From positions 69,155,241 to 69,219,240 of the forward strand of contig NC_083577.1 in the NCBI RefSeq assembly GCF_027579695.1: a stretch of DNA of 64,000 nt, given 5' to 3'. This DNA comes from Neoarius graeffei (taxonomy: Eukaryota; Chordata; Actinopteri; Siluriformes; Ariidae). The position numbers and the translations under genes were made by a program. The notes beneath the pieces are model-generated. The model saw only the letters and a list, made by a program, of their open reading frames with translations, searched no databases and was not told the origin of the DNA. The first letter of the stretch is position 1. Each line of letters starts with the position of its first letter. Shown here piece after piece: positions 11,501 through 20,600 of this stretch.

Positions 11501-11857
11501 AATGTTTTTTTTCCTTCTTCCAGATTAAGCTAGTGGACTTCAATACTTACGACCTCACCCTTAACTTTGACATAAGGGAGACGATGTGTCTTAAACCTCT
11601 GGCAATAATCCCTCAACAGATGTCAGTTCAAATGGGGCATGTCCAAGGTAAATCATAACATCTTCTCTTCTTTCACTTCACTTATACACATCTACTTATT
11701 TGCAGTGAGCCACACCTGATCTTTTTTTTCCCTTCTCTCTCTAGCCTGAGCAAAGGTGTCGTAGTTATGTCCGTGTTTCTTCTGGGTTCGTTTCTCTGAA
11801 GGGGATGAGCTGTAGTGTGCATGCAGTAAGCACCAGCAGTGAGGAGATATTCTTGCA
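2327..11857 (+). CDS. spp2: Secreted cystatin-fold protein, SPP24-like (gene span of four exons)
   Basis: SPP24 is a liver- and bone-associated secreted phosphoprotein with a cystatin-like fold that binds BMP/TGF-beta ligands. Exons: 2327-2378, 4252-4373, 11524-11647, 11745-11857. The first three join cleanly (phases 1 and 0): a signal peptide, the ALSASIDDMNERS helix, then an NFDIRETMC segment matching the SPP24 IRETTC motif. Exon 4 read from its first base gives CRSYVRVSSGF, GMSC and an SSEEIF patch, again SPP24-like. Exon 3 ends at phase 1, however, while that frame needs phase 0. Continuing exon 3's frame into exon 4 hits TGA at once. A one-base indel, a weak alternative donor (GTCCAA at 11641) or a sequence error would explain it. 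A final exon is not resolved. Other cystatin-superfamily proteins remain possible. Confidence 0.62.
2788..3926 (+). repeat. Three tandem copies of the main SINE
   Basis: Full-length copies start at 2788, 3170 and 3553 (period 382-383 bp) in the same orientation. They are separated by a short ATTTTAACCCATG spacer derived from the target-site duplication, and the whole block is flanked by ACATTTTAACCC on both sides. Each copy has A/B boxes, the core domain and the 3' end AGAGATAATGAGATGAG. Confidence 0.9.
4252..4373 (+). CDS. spp2: SPP24-like exon 2: cystatin-fold helix
   Basis: This 122-nt exon runs from the acceptor TTTCACAG to the donor CAG/GTAATT. It encodes (G)WPLLNIDLAADLALSASID, then DMNERSLTFNLYRATHKAVSQ. 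The ALSASI...N..S...YLFRA-like pattern corresponds to the N-terminal helix of SPP24. Mature-protein residues follow directly on the signal peptide. Confidence 0.68.
4513..4850 (+). repeat. SINE with the CCCTTGAGCAAGG tail
   Basis: The head and core match the main SINE up to ACATGCAGTTAGGTTAAC. They then switch to the 3' tail seen at 708 and 63559 (AAGTGCCCTTGAGCAAGGTA, then GGGTTAAATGCAGAGGATGA), ending at a T-rich run. Confidence 0.8.
5586..6324. mobile_element. Non-autonomous TIR element (CACTGCAAAAA ends)
   Basis: CACTGCAAAAA at the left end is inverted as TTTTTGCAGTG at the right end, about 739 bp apart. The AT-rich interior has short repeats (ACAAGAAAA, TTGACTTGGCAAG) and no open frame. 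The superfamily is not clear, and no clean target-site duplication is visible. Confidence 0.6.
6460..6676 (+). pseudogene. THAP zinc-finger domain exon
   Basis: MPYACDVLGCLNRSDCETDK starts a C2CH THAP-type DNA-binding domain: Cys5 and Cys10, a Phe-rich RFFRVP segment, the invariant Trp in RERWLLNL, and C-S-D-H near the end (ARVCSDHLVKG). The usual Cys-x2-His-Phe has Leu instead of Phe. A donor AAAG/GTTTGT follows. No downstream exon on this strand could be joined, so it is treated as a remnant of the enclosing transposon rather than a host gene. Confidence 0.6.
7090..7436 (-). pseudogene. Transposon-associated ORF fragment, convergent to the THAP exon
   Basis: The open frame starts after a TAA near 7434 and ends at a good donor (CATGTACT/GTAAGT at 7089). 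It reads ...YIQKIAVCNGIDPYSLGKKD, then FPDISNYLVLQTSFYTAKQM and EAYNFFVCGWVKDLG. The TSFYT-K-x-KAxKSxEAYNFFVxGWV pattern recurs, in my recollection, in fish and invertebrate proteins with SWIM or YqaJ-like nuclease modules. Only this one exon is present, so the element looks internally deleted. Confidence 0.45.
7733..7861 (-). repeat. SINE family 2 copy, split by a hAT element (part 1; part 2 at 8815-8853)
   Basis: In reverse orientation it carries GTTAGGTGCCTTGCTCAAGG, GCACTTCAGCCATTCC and GGGACTCGAAC. The tRNA-like remainder (ACCTTTTGGTCCCAAAGCTG) resumes at about 8818, after the inserted element. Confidence 0.75.
7862..8806 (+). mobile_element. hAT-type element with perfect 8-bp target duplication
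   Basis: Starts TAGAGCCCTGC, ends GCAGACCTCTA, and is flanked by ACTCGAAC at 7854-7861 and 8807-8814. GC-rich subterminal repeats (GCGGGCGCGGGCGGGA, GCGGGAGCGGGACTGAAAAT) occur at both ends. It interrupts a SINE family 2 copy. At 8188-8254 a short exon MAEEQSSSSEAHSASEASAA, then LKR and a GTACAT donor, looks like the first exon of a hAT transposase. The rest is missing. Confidence 0.82.
8877..9252 (-). repeat. Main SINE, minus strand
   Basis: Full-length reverse copy from CTCATCTCATTATCTGTAGC to CACCACCGTGCCGCCC, flanked by GTCCAAAGTC direct repeats (left just before 8880, right 9254-9263). Confidence 0.88.
9253..10466. other. Intron of the SPP24-like gene, nothing recognised
   Basis: AT-rich with short open frames only. 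4851-5585, 7502-7732 and 10839-11188 are likewise without features I can support. Confidence 0.6.
10467..10838 (+). repeat. Main SINE, plus strand
   Basis: Full length from GCGGCACGGTGGTGTAGTGG to GATGATGAGATGAG, flanked by ATTTTAACAATG on both sides. Confidence 0.88.
11189..11486 (+). repeat. 5'-truncated SINE between SPP24-like exons 2 and 3
   Basis: Begins within the A-box region (TGTAGTGGTTAGCACTGTCG), keeps the B-box and core, has an internal deletion near the 3' end, and ends GATGATGGATAG, 37 bp before exon 3. Confidence 0.8.
11524..11647 (+). CDS. spp2: SPP24-like exon 3: beta strands with IRETxC motif
   Basis: The acceptor is TTCTTCCAG and the best donor CCAAG/GTAAAT. The frame continuing from exon 2 reads IKLVDFNTYDLTLNFDIRET, then MC, matching the SPP24 segment around its first disulfide Cys. 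After that Cys the frame loses similarity and lacks the expected second Cys. A Cys (GCATGTCCA) appears in the -1 frame near the 3' end, which suggests a frameshift between 11587 and 11647. Confidence 0.6.
11745..11857 (+). CDS. spp2: SPP24-like exon 4: third and fourth Cys and Ser/Glu patch
   Basis: The acceptor has a pyrimidine tract ending CTCTCTAG, and the donor is TTGCA/GTAAGA. Read from its first base it gives PEQRCRSYVRVSSGFVSLKG, then MSC and a Ser/Glu patch STSSEEIF, resembling the SPP24 region CRS...V...C followed by the phosphorylated SSEE cluster. If the donor is not used, the frame stops at TAA three bases later. The phase conflict with exon 3 is described in the gene entry. Confidence 0.55.
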
Positions 11858-12270
11858 GTAAGAGACACAGACTGATCAACTCAACATTTGCCCTGAATGT
11901 TGCAGCTGCCCAGATTGCTGTTGACCAGATGCGTCTCTGAACTTAAAGTAAGAAATACAACAAGCAGCTATGAAATTCAACACCCTACTGAAAATGTTTT
12001 TTGGGCATGTTTCCTTTAGCTTTTGATGCGTTGTGTGTTCCAGCACCCCCCCCCCCCCCTTTTTTTTTTAAAAAGCATGCATATTAGCTTAAAACCTGCC
12101 TCAGTATGCTTTAGAGCCTATACAATTGTATACAAATGTTCACACATCCTTAGGGGAAGATAAAGAAGACACTGTATGTACACTTTATAGCAATAAGATA
12201 TCTAGTGAGTTATGTTTCATACATGTTGCTTCATTATCATAAGTAACAAAATAGTCAAATATGTTTAATA

Positions 12271-13838
12271 CAGTGGTGCTTGAAAGTTTGTGAACCCTTT
12301 AGAATTGTCTATGTTTCTGCATAAATAGGACCTAAAACATCATCAGATTTTCACACAAGTCCTAAAAGTAGATAAAGAGAACCCAGTTAAACAAATGAGA
12401 CAAAAATATTATACTTGGTCATTTATTTATTGAGGAAAATGATCCAATATTACATAGCAGCAGTTAATTTGAAGGTGAAATTAGAGTCAGGTGTTTTCAA
12501 TCAATGGGATGACAATCCGGTGTGAGTGGGCACCCTGTTTTATTTAAAGAACAGGGATCTATCAAAGTCTGATCTTCACAACACGTGTTTGTGGAAGTGC
12601 ATCACGGCACGAACAAAGGAGATTTCTGAGGACCTCAGAAAAAGCGTTGTTGATGCTCATCAGGCTGGAAAAGGTTATAAAAACCATCTCTAAAGAGTTT
12701 GGACTCCACCAATCCATAGTCAGACAGATTGTGTACAAATGGAGGAAATTCAAGACCATTGTTACCCTCCCCAGGAGTGGTTTACTAACAAGGATCACTT
12801 CAAGAGCAAGGCGTGTAATAGTCGGCGAGGTCACAAAGGATCCCAGGGAAACTTCTAAGCAACTGAAGGCCTCTCTCACATTAGCCAATGTTCATGAGTC
12901 CACCATCAGGAGAACACTGAACAGCAATGGTGTGCATGGCAGGGTTGCAAGGAGAAAGCCACTGCTCTCCAAAAAGAACATTGCTTCTCGTCTGCAGTTT
13001 GCTAAAGATCACGTGGACAAGCCAAACAGCTGTTGGAAAAATGTTTTGTGGGCAGATGAGACGAAAATAGAACTTTTTGGTTTAAATGAGAAGCGTTATG
13101 TTTGGAGAAAGGAAAACACTGCATTCCAGCATCAGAACCTTATCCCATCTGTGAAACATGGTGGTGGTAGTATCATGGTTTGGGCCTGTTTTGCTGCATC
13201 TGGGCCAGGACGGCTTGCCATCATTGATGGAACAATGAATTCTGAATTATACCAGCGAATTCTAAAGGAAAATGTCAGGACATCTGTCCATGAACTGAAT
13301 CTCAAGAGAAGGTGGGTCAGGCAGCAAGACAACGACCCTAAGCACACAAGTCGTTCTACCAAAGAATGGTTAAAGAAGAATAAAGTTAATGTTTTGGAAT
13401 AGCCAAGTCAAAGTCCTGACCTTAATCCAATCGAAATGCTGTGGAAGGACCTGAAGCGAGCAGTTCATGTGAGGAAACCCACCAACATCCCAGAGTTGAA
13501 GCTGTTCTGTACGGAGGAATGGGCTAAAATTCCTCCAAGCCGGTGTGCAGGACTGATCAACAGTTACCGCAAACGTTTAGTTGCAGTTATTGCTGCACAA
13601 GGGGGTCACACCAGATACTGAAAGCAAAGGTTCACATACTTTTGCCACTCACAGATATGTAATATTGGATCATTTTCCTCAATAAATAAATGACCAAGTA
13701 TCATATTTTAGTCTCATTTGTTTAACTGGGTTCTCTTTATCTACTTTTAAGACTTGTGTGAAAATCTGATGTTTTAGGTCATATTTACGCAGAAATATAG
13801 AAAATTCTAAAGGGTTTACAAACTTTCAAGCACCACTA
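12271..13838 (+). mobile_element. Tc1-type transposon, nearly full length
   Basis: Terminal inverted repeats of about 190 bp: left starts CAGTGGTGCTTGAAAG, right ends CTTTCAAGCACCACTA. TA dinucleotides flank it at 12269-12270 and 13839-13840. It contains a disabled transposase gene. The length (about 1.57 kb) is normal for Tc1 elements. Confidence 0.93.
12604..13621 (+). pseudogene. Tc1 transposase pseudogene (lost start, frameshift, nonsense)
   Basis: Encodes a paired-type HTH region (ISKEFGLHQSIVRQIVYKWR), then a DDE catalytic domain with WADETKIELFG (first Asp), QQDNDPKHTSR (second Asp) and PIEMLWKDLKR (third acidic, in the part after the stop). Lesions: ACG in place of the expected ATG at 12604, one extra A in a run near 12678, and TAG at 13400-13402 where family members have Trp. 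It cannot make an active enzyme. Confidence 0.92.
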
Positions 13839-15537
13839 TATATTAATAAATTTATTAAAACTGAAAATATCAGTTCTGAAGACTGCATCTCTCTGAATGT
13901 GACAGAAACATTCCCCAATAACTTGTATACGCACCCTTTATTTTTTACAAGTCCCTCCAAGCTCTTTTGTGTCTTCATTTTCCACCCAAGAACTACAAAC
14001 TAAACTGACGTCCGTGTTCATCATGTACGGTCATGAGTGTGAAGTCAGACTCACGAGAAAGTTCTAAAATTCCCACATATTTGTGTCATAAGTACCAAAA
14101 GAACAGACACATGGAAGAAAACACCACTGGCACAGCTTACTGCATGATTTACATATTTATATTTTTCAGTTTAAATGTAACATTTACTCCCCTATGCATC
14201 TTATCTTGAGCACTCCTGACTTTAACAACCATCATTAGCAATGTGCACTCATGGCTTCAATAGTTTAGTCATTTTCCTTCTTGTTTTAGGCAGCCAAACA
14301 CCAAAATGGATATTAAATGATGCCAATGAATTGCTGTTGCAACACCATAACATTATGAGATCATAACATCCTATTTCTTTTTCATTCAGTGTGCACCATC
14401 TAAAGTGACCACTCAAATCATAAATAAAGTCAGTAAAAAGTGATACTGAATCAGGCTTTGTTATTTACCTTCATTTAAAGAAAAATGCAAGCGCATCACC
14501 GCTAGATCAACCGCTGATAGAGATTAGCAATTTGAAACAATACTAGGTTGTGCATGCAAAATGTATTATTTTCTTATATTCTCTGGGAAAGAGAAAACGT
14601 GAGACCCAGATATGAGCAGAACTTTGGTTCGGTACTAAAGGCAGGTGTAGTGAGAGGCAATTTCTTCCCGATAGCCACAAAGCTAACATCAGATGTTAAA
14701 GTCAGGAAGAGCTGCAGTATGTACAGATAGGCATCAATTTAACCAACAGAGAGACAGAACACATCCAATTCCAAACACAACCAGGCTAAAGAGCGAGTCA
14801 CAAAAGTAGTGGGTTCTAAGTGTCTGAAAAACTCTGTAAAACAAAGGTCCTATCTTGAACATAAGAACAAGTTCTTCAGAAATTATTTTTATCCAATTCT
14901 ATAGTAGTAGGTTTGCAACCTTTTATGGACTTAAGGAAAGTTTTCAGATTTGCACATTTAATAGAGGATAACTGAGGAAACACTACCAAGCCTTTGCTTT
15001 TTTTTTTTCTGAGACTGGATCAACCAAACCACTCAGACCCGACACACACACACACACACACACACGCCTCTTCATTAATCCTGATTTCTATTCACGTTTA
15101 ACGCATACAGTCAAGGGTTTAAAAACTAAACTTTAAAATAAGAATATATTTCAGGTATTAAATAATTTTATATAAAAAAGGTAAAAGCTCCCTCCCCACC
15201 CCAAAATTCCAAATACATCTTTTAATATACACGTATTATTCCCCTGTCCCCACACAGGAGTCCATGCAGTACCTATTTATAATAATGGCAGAGTTTCTTT
15301 TTCTCACTATTTTGTATAACTGCTTACACGTAACTGCAAAGCGGCACAAACACGCAGAGAAGCTTATAGTGTAGGTGACTTGGCTTGCTTTTTCATAGTG
15401 TGGTAATAACTTGGGTTAAAATGAGGAATAGTATTCTTAACATAGTCAATCATGTTAATGTTATGGCCTGTGAGCATCTATAGTTTGTACTAGAGAAATG
15501 CTGATGATCAGCACACAGCTTCTAGTGCATGCTTCAT
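13839..15537. other. Region between Tc1 element and raph1 stop; probable raph1 3' UTR
   Basis: AT-rich, no coding signal. A (CA)n microsatellite at about 15041-15065. Part or all is probably raph1 3' UTR. Confidence 0.5.
13937..13942 (-). terminator. Candidate polyadenylation signal for raph1
   Basis: AATAAA on the minus strand, about 1.6 kb past the raph1 stop and just outside the Tc1 element ending at 13838. A variant ATTAAA lies nearer, around 15221. Neither has transcript support here. Confidence 0.22.
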
Positions 15538-17673
15538 CTACCACTCTCTGGTCAGTTTGGTGTTTTGGTCCCGTTTGGGTGGTGCTGGCGGTGGACCCCG
15601 CCGTAGCGTTGCATAGCCTGAGATATTGGCACTCGTGTAGCCTCCCTTTTTCTGCTGGCCCAGCAGCAGCTCTGGGGGAGGCGGTGGGAGTGCCATGTCG
15701 TCCATAGTGGCCACAGGGTCCATCTTGGCTGAGATGCGGGATGAAGTCAAGGAGCTGTGCCTAGACATGGACTTTCTCTTTAAAGTCCTGTTAAGGTCCT
15801 CGAGAAAGTTGGGTTGGATGGAGAGGTTACCTTTGGGGGATGTGGGGGGCATCTGAGAGGTAAATGGGGTAAGAGGGATCTGTTGTGGTGGGGGTGAAAG
15901 GGCCAAGGGCTCAGGGGTTCCGCTGCTGCGACGCTGCATAGTCGGAGGTGGTGTTTTTCTCAAGGAGCTTTGCTTCCTTGCTGAAGTGTTGGAGAAAAGC
16001 TGTGGCTGGGGGTTTACTACAGCCACTTTGGGAGCTCCAGTATGCAACTCCATAGGTGGTGGAGGAGGCAGGAGCTCAGAGTCTGGAGGTGGAGGGGGGA
16101 AGTCACAATCAGGAGGAGGAGACGGAAAGTCCGAGTTGGGCTGACGAGACTGACTGGGTTTCCCCTGTAGAGCCAGTGGGAGGTTTGCCAAGTTGAGCTT
16201 GCCTGGTTTCATTGATGCTCGGAAACTGACTGGGGAGTCTTTGGATGGTGAGCCAGTTGTAGAAGATGGAGTGGAGAATGAACTGGGGGAAGACTGGCTG
16301 GGCTGAGCAAACATGCTCACCAGGTCTTCCACTTTTTTTGGCTCCTGGTACTCAGCAGAGGTGTTAGACTTTATGCTAGAGTTTCGCTGTGGGGTTGGAG
16401 GAGGCCTCTTAACTGATGAACTGTTTGAAAGGTTCGAGGAAGTGGAAGGGGATTTCTTCATGGGTGACCCCATTTTGGAAGGAGGAGGACTTGGATCAGG
16501 AGGTAAAGGTGGGGGTGGAGGAAAGTCTAGGCTACTTTCAGGTGGAGGTGGGGGGAACTCAGGAGACTGGGGCTGCACCTGCCCTCCTAGCTGCCATTTG
16601 GGCTTGGTTTTCACCACTGGAGGAGACACGGGACTTTTAGAACCATCTAGAGTTCCAGGAAACTGATTTGCAATCTGTTTGACCAGAGATGATGTTGGGG
16701 AGATGGCAGTAGATAAAGGTGGTGCTTTTGAGGGGAAACTGTGCTGTTTGGGCAAGGTAGGTGGAGGCTGGTTGGGGCTCTGGCTACCAGAGAAACTCTG
16801 CTGCTTCTTCATGGAGGTGGGTGGTGTTGGGGACAGAGGTGGACCTACAGGGGAGACAGGAGACATGCCATGTCCAGATGGTTTGGGTGCTGTCTGGGGA
16901 GGAAAACCTCCAGTAAATGTTTTAGGTGGGGCAAGAGGAGGCATTGTCCCCTGTTGTGGAGGTGGGGGAGAGAAACACACTGGAGGTGGTGGTGGAGGAG
17001 GCTCCTCATCTTGGCTGAGAGGAGCAAAGTCGTAGTTCATATGGGGAAATTTCTGAGCCAAGAACTCTTGGAGGCCATTGGTGCTGAGTGGTGGAGGGCA
17101 CTTAAATTGCTCTGGGGGTGGTGGGGGAGGCAACATGCCATTGCTTTGCATGTGATCCAAGGGAGGAGGTGGTAAGTTTTCTTCCTCAGGAGGTGGAGGA
17201 GGGATAAACTCTGGCTGAGGACTTGGAGGGCCGAACTTGAGCACCGCCATGGCCGACCCTGGCATGGGCATTGACAGAGGAGGAGGTGGTGGTGCTGGAG
17301 GTGGGATGCTGGGACTTGCCGCTATATTGTTCGCTCCTGGTTTCACAGACTGGGGGGGAGGGGGTGGAGACACTGACTGTTGTTGCATTGCTGCCATTAG
17401 AGGGGTCTGTTTGAAGTGATTAGGGGCCTGGGAGATGTTATGAAGCCTTGCAATGGTGCTGTACTTCGTGAACTTGGTGGGTGTGGAATGGCAGGTAGGG
17501 TTGGGCAGGGGAGGAGGAGGAGGGGGTGATGGTGGAGAAGGAGAAGACTGAGGTGATATGCTTGGATAGCTTCCATGGGGTAGGACAGATTGGGGCATCT
17601 GGGGCAGATGGGGAAGTTGGAGAGGGTAAGAAGCTCGACTCGGTTGTGCAGGTGGAGGTACATCCATTCTCAT
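15538..17673 (-). CDS. raph1: raph1 terminal exon: proline-rich tail and stop
   Basis: This large single exon (about 711 codons, stop TAG at 15538-15540) encodes the proline-rich C-terminus. It has at least three FPPPPP Ena/VASP EVH1-binding motifs (in EFPPPPPE, DFPPPPPL and DFPPPPPD contexts), many poly-Pro runs for SH3 or profilin binding, and the conserved end GYATLRRGPPPAPPKRDQNT followed by KLTREW. KPKWQ and FLEDLNRTLKRKS segments also match the family. The acceptor is CTTCCACAG before ATGAGAATGG. The open frame extends about 54 nt into the intron, but the acceptor and homology place the exon start at 17673. The reverse strand gives Gly/Trp-rich shadow frames that I reject. Confidence 0.95.
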   Translation of the reverse strand: MRMDVPPPAQPSRASYPLQLPHLPQMPQSVLPHGSYPSISPQSSPSPPSPPPPPPLPNPTCHSTPTKFTKYSTIARLHNISQAPNHFKQTPLMAAMQQQSVSPPPPPQSVKPGANNIAASPSIPPPAPPPPPLSMPMPGSAMAVLKFGPPSPQPEFIPPPPPEEENLPPPPLDHMQSNGMLPPPPPPEQFKCPPPLSTNGLQEFLAQKFPHMNYDFAPLSQDEEPPPPPPPVCFSPPPPQQGTMPPLAPPKTFTGGFPPQTAPKPSGHGMSPVSPVGPPLSPTPPTSMKKQQSFSGSQSPNQPPPTLPKQHSFPSKAPPLSTAISPTSSLVKQIANQFPGTLDGSKSPVSPPVVKTKPKWQLGGQVQPQSPEFPPPPPESSLDFPPPPPLPPDPSPPPSKMGSPMKKSPSTSSNLSNSSSVKRPPPTPQRNSSIKSNTSAEYQEPKKVEDLVSMFAQPSQSSPSSFSTPSSTTGSPSKDSPVSFRASMKPGKLNLANLPLALQGKPSQSRQPNSDFPSPPPDCDFPPPPPDSELLPPPPPMELHTGAPKVAVVNPQPQLFSNTSARKQSSLRKTPPPTMQRRSSGTPEPLALSPPPQQIPLTPFTSQMPPTSPKGNLSIQPNFLEDLNRTLKRKSMSRHSSLTSSRISAKMDPVATMDDMALPPPPPELLLGQQKKGGYTSANISGYATLRRGPPPAPPKRDQNTKLTREW

Positions 17674-20600
17674 CTGTGGAAGAAAGGAAAGAGTCAAGAG
17701 ATTAAAATCATTACTTACATTATCCATGTACAGCTAAACTCAATACGCATACAGACGTTAACAGATCCGTTTAGAAGAAATAGGTAGGGAACGAAGTAAC
17801 GGGTATAAAAATAGCAATAAGACAACAATTATTGACATGGCATGAATGAGGGAGTGACTTCATTCTATAAATCACATGTGCTTGGCTGAGATCAGCATGG
17901 CTGGACCTGTACATTTTGAATAACAAAAATGTCTTACTTCTCTTTGTGATTAACAAATATTAAGTACTTACAGAACTCTTAGTGTTGATTATTACCTTCG
18001 AGTTTACCTCTCTGAAGCACAATCCCATTCTTGCAAGCACACGTAATTCTTTGTTAATACAATACAGTGCACTCAAGCTACACTTTACTGCATTAATCCT
18101 ACAATATTACACTAGTGCTTTGTGGGAAAACTAAAAGTTAACACAAGCCACTAACACCAGTCTCTCACACCACATCCTGATTAGGCTGCATTCACCAAAA
18201 ACACACAAGGAGTAAACAGCTAGAGCACTAACAGAGTGGTTAGTGGCCTCCAAGTTATGTTAAGATAAGAGAATACACTAGTGTTATGATGGCTTTCACA
18301 CCCTAACCTCAATCCCCACCAGTGCATAAGGGTATGGCCTTGTGAGACTTGAATTTTGCACCCTAAGAGAGGAGAGGAGCACAGAAAATCAGCAGTCACC
18401 AGTCACAATGCACTGGCCTACGTGCATTTGACGTGCCAGTATATCACACCAGCTCATAAGACTGATGAGCATACTAATCTCTGACTTCTGAAAGCTGCTT
18501 CATCTGAACACAATACAAATATGGATGTGATCAGAAGCAGCAGAGCTAATTACTGCAATTGAACTGAGAAGCAGCTCATTATACAACAAGGATCTGACCG
18601 TGAACTCTGACAATGTTTCAACACTGCACTCGTTCACAAAACGTACAGACGGTAGCTTCTTTCAAGCATCATGTAACAAACCTGACTAAGGTTAATGGAA
18701 CATTCTATATTAATCAGAGTGCAAGTGTTAAGCTGATACTATAATAATATTAGATAATAAGGCCACGATCAAAGAATTTTTCCACAGGACAGAATCAGGA
18801 TGAGACAGACTAGATGGAAGACGAGAGCAGATGAAGAGGGTAAAACAGCTCATGATGACATGTTTTAGGGCACCTTGGATTCCTCTGCCTGGTTGCCTCT
18901 CTTCCAGGCCTCAGAGAAGATGGAGCTGACCACACTCTGAGAGCGAACATGTCCAGAGGAAGTGGTCTCTGACACGCCACTGTCCGAATAGTTGGACTGG
19001 GATTCTGGAAATAAATAAATAAATAAATAAATAAATAAATGAGATTCAGTGTGGACTAATGGTGTGCATCAGGACTAGGATCACGTGGGACCAAACAAAA
19101 CATCGCAGGAGGGAGCAAAGTGTTCCAGCTTGCAGGACAAAGAAAAAAACATACTGATTAACACGCGGTGTGGTGCAATTGGACTTCACGGATTCATTGA
19201 TTATATTGTTCACTCATCTTCAGTAACAACTTTATCCTTGTCAGGGTAGCTGTGGTTTAAATCACATATATATTTTGTGAAATGGTACCAACTAAGTGTA
19301 TTAGAAAATATAACAGGTCAGGTCAGGACAAAAACTGTGTGGGATTGGTCAAGCGCACACATATCTTGTGTGACTCACCTCTGGGCCACAGAGACTTAAA
19401 TTTCGTAAGTTCATGAGACACTGCATTACATTACAAGCATTGAGCAGATTCTCTTATCCAGAACGACGTACAACATACCCAGAGCAGCCTGGGGAGTAGC
19501 GGGGGGGTTAGGTGCCTTGCTCAAGGGCACTTCAGCCATTCCTGCTGGTCCAGAGAATCAAACCGGCAACGTTTTGGTCCCAAAGCTGTGTATGTACAAG
19601 ACACTCAGTGCGTTTACATGCACATCCAAATCGAGCTACTGTCGGTAATCGAGCTAAGGGTCCCAGCAGGGGTGCCAGAGAAATCCAATCCTACATGCAC
19701 ACAAGGAAATCGAGCTATTGTGTGAGGTACATTGTGCACCCGAGCCACAGGTGGCGCTACACGCCCCATCGTGTTGGCACACTTCCGGTTGTTGTCATGA
19801 AGAAGAGGAGTGATTTCCACTTTACATTCACACCACATGTCATTGCCACCTGTTGGCTACAAACTGTCCTGCGCAGACCACTGTTTTGTAAGACAACTTA
19901 TTTTTGCACAATTGTATATTTTTCTAATGTCCATTTTTTGCTTACAATTTAACTTATGTCTTAATAAATACACAAAAAGTTCAATTGTTTTTGTTTTTTG
20001 TCTCCTTGTTCCTCCTGACCTCTTCTGCTGCTCGCTACTACTACTGTTGTCATGCCGACCAAGGCTGTTGTGTTTCCCGCTTGTGGTCTCGTCACTCATC
20101 ACTTCCGGAAGGGAAGTAAGTAGCTTGACTACGTAGCTCGATAGGGTTTACATGCACCAAGTAGCTCGGCTACAATCGCATAATCTAGGTCGCGTAGCTC
20201 GATTACGAGAAATCCAGTTCGGTTCGATTTCAGCCGTGCTAAGGTGTTTCCATGGCATTTAGAACTTCGATTTCAGTCGAGCTATGGCAGAAATTCGATT
20301 TTCTCTATGTGCATGTAAACGCACTGAGTATGTCCTCATACATGGATACTGGATGAGAGTACTGTATTCTCTCCTTTTTACTTTTACCCTTTTTAACTGT
20401 ATCTGCTCTTTTTACTACTTCCTTTTCTACGACACTGTTTAAAGATAGACTGCCTTTCAGATTTTTCAAGTGTAGGTCATAAAAAGAATTTTCCCCCGAC
20501 ACCCAGTTATTTTTGTTTAGTGGACCGAAAGCTACTGAATTCGAATCACAGATTTCCAATTTTATTAGTTTTTTTTTAAAATAGAACAATTAATGAATTT

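Noticed and set aside
16313..17175. Gly/Trp-rich plus-strand frames opposite raph1
   Set aside because: They are reverse-strand shadows of the proline-rich exon, with no splice sites or similarity of their own.
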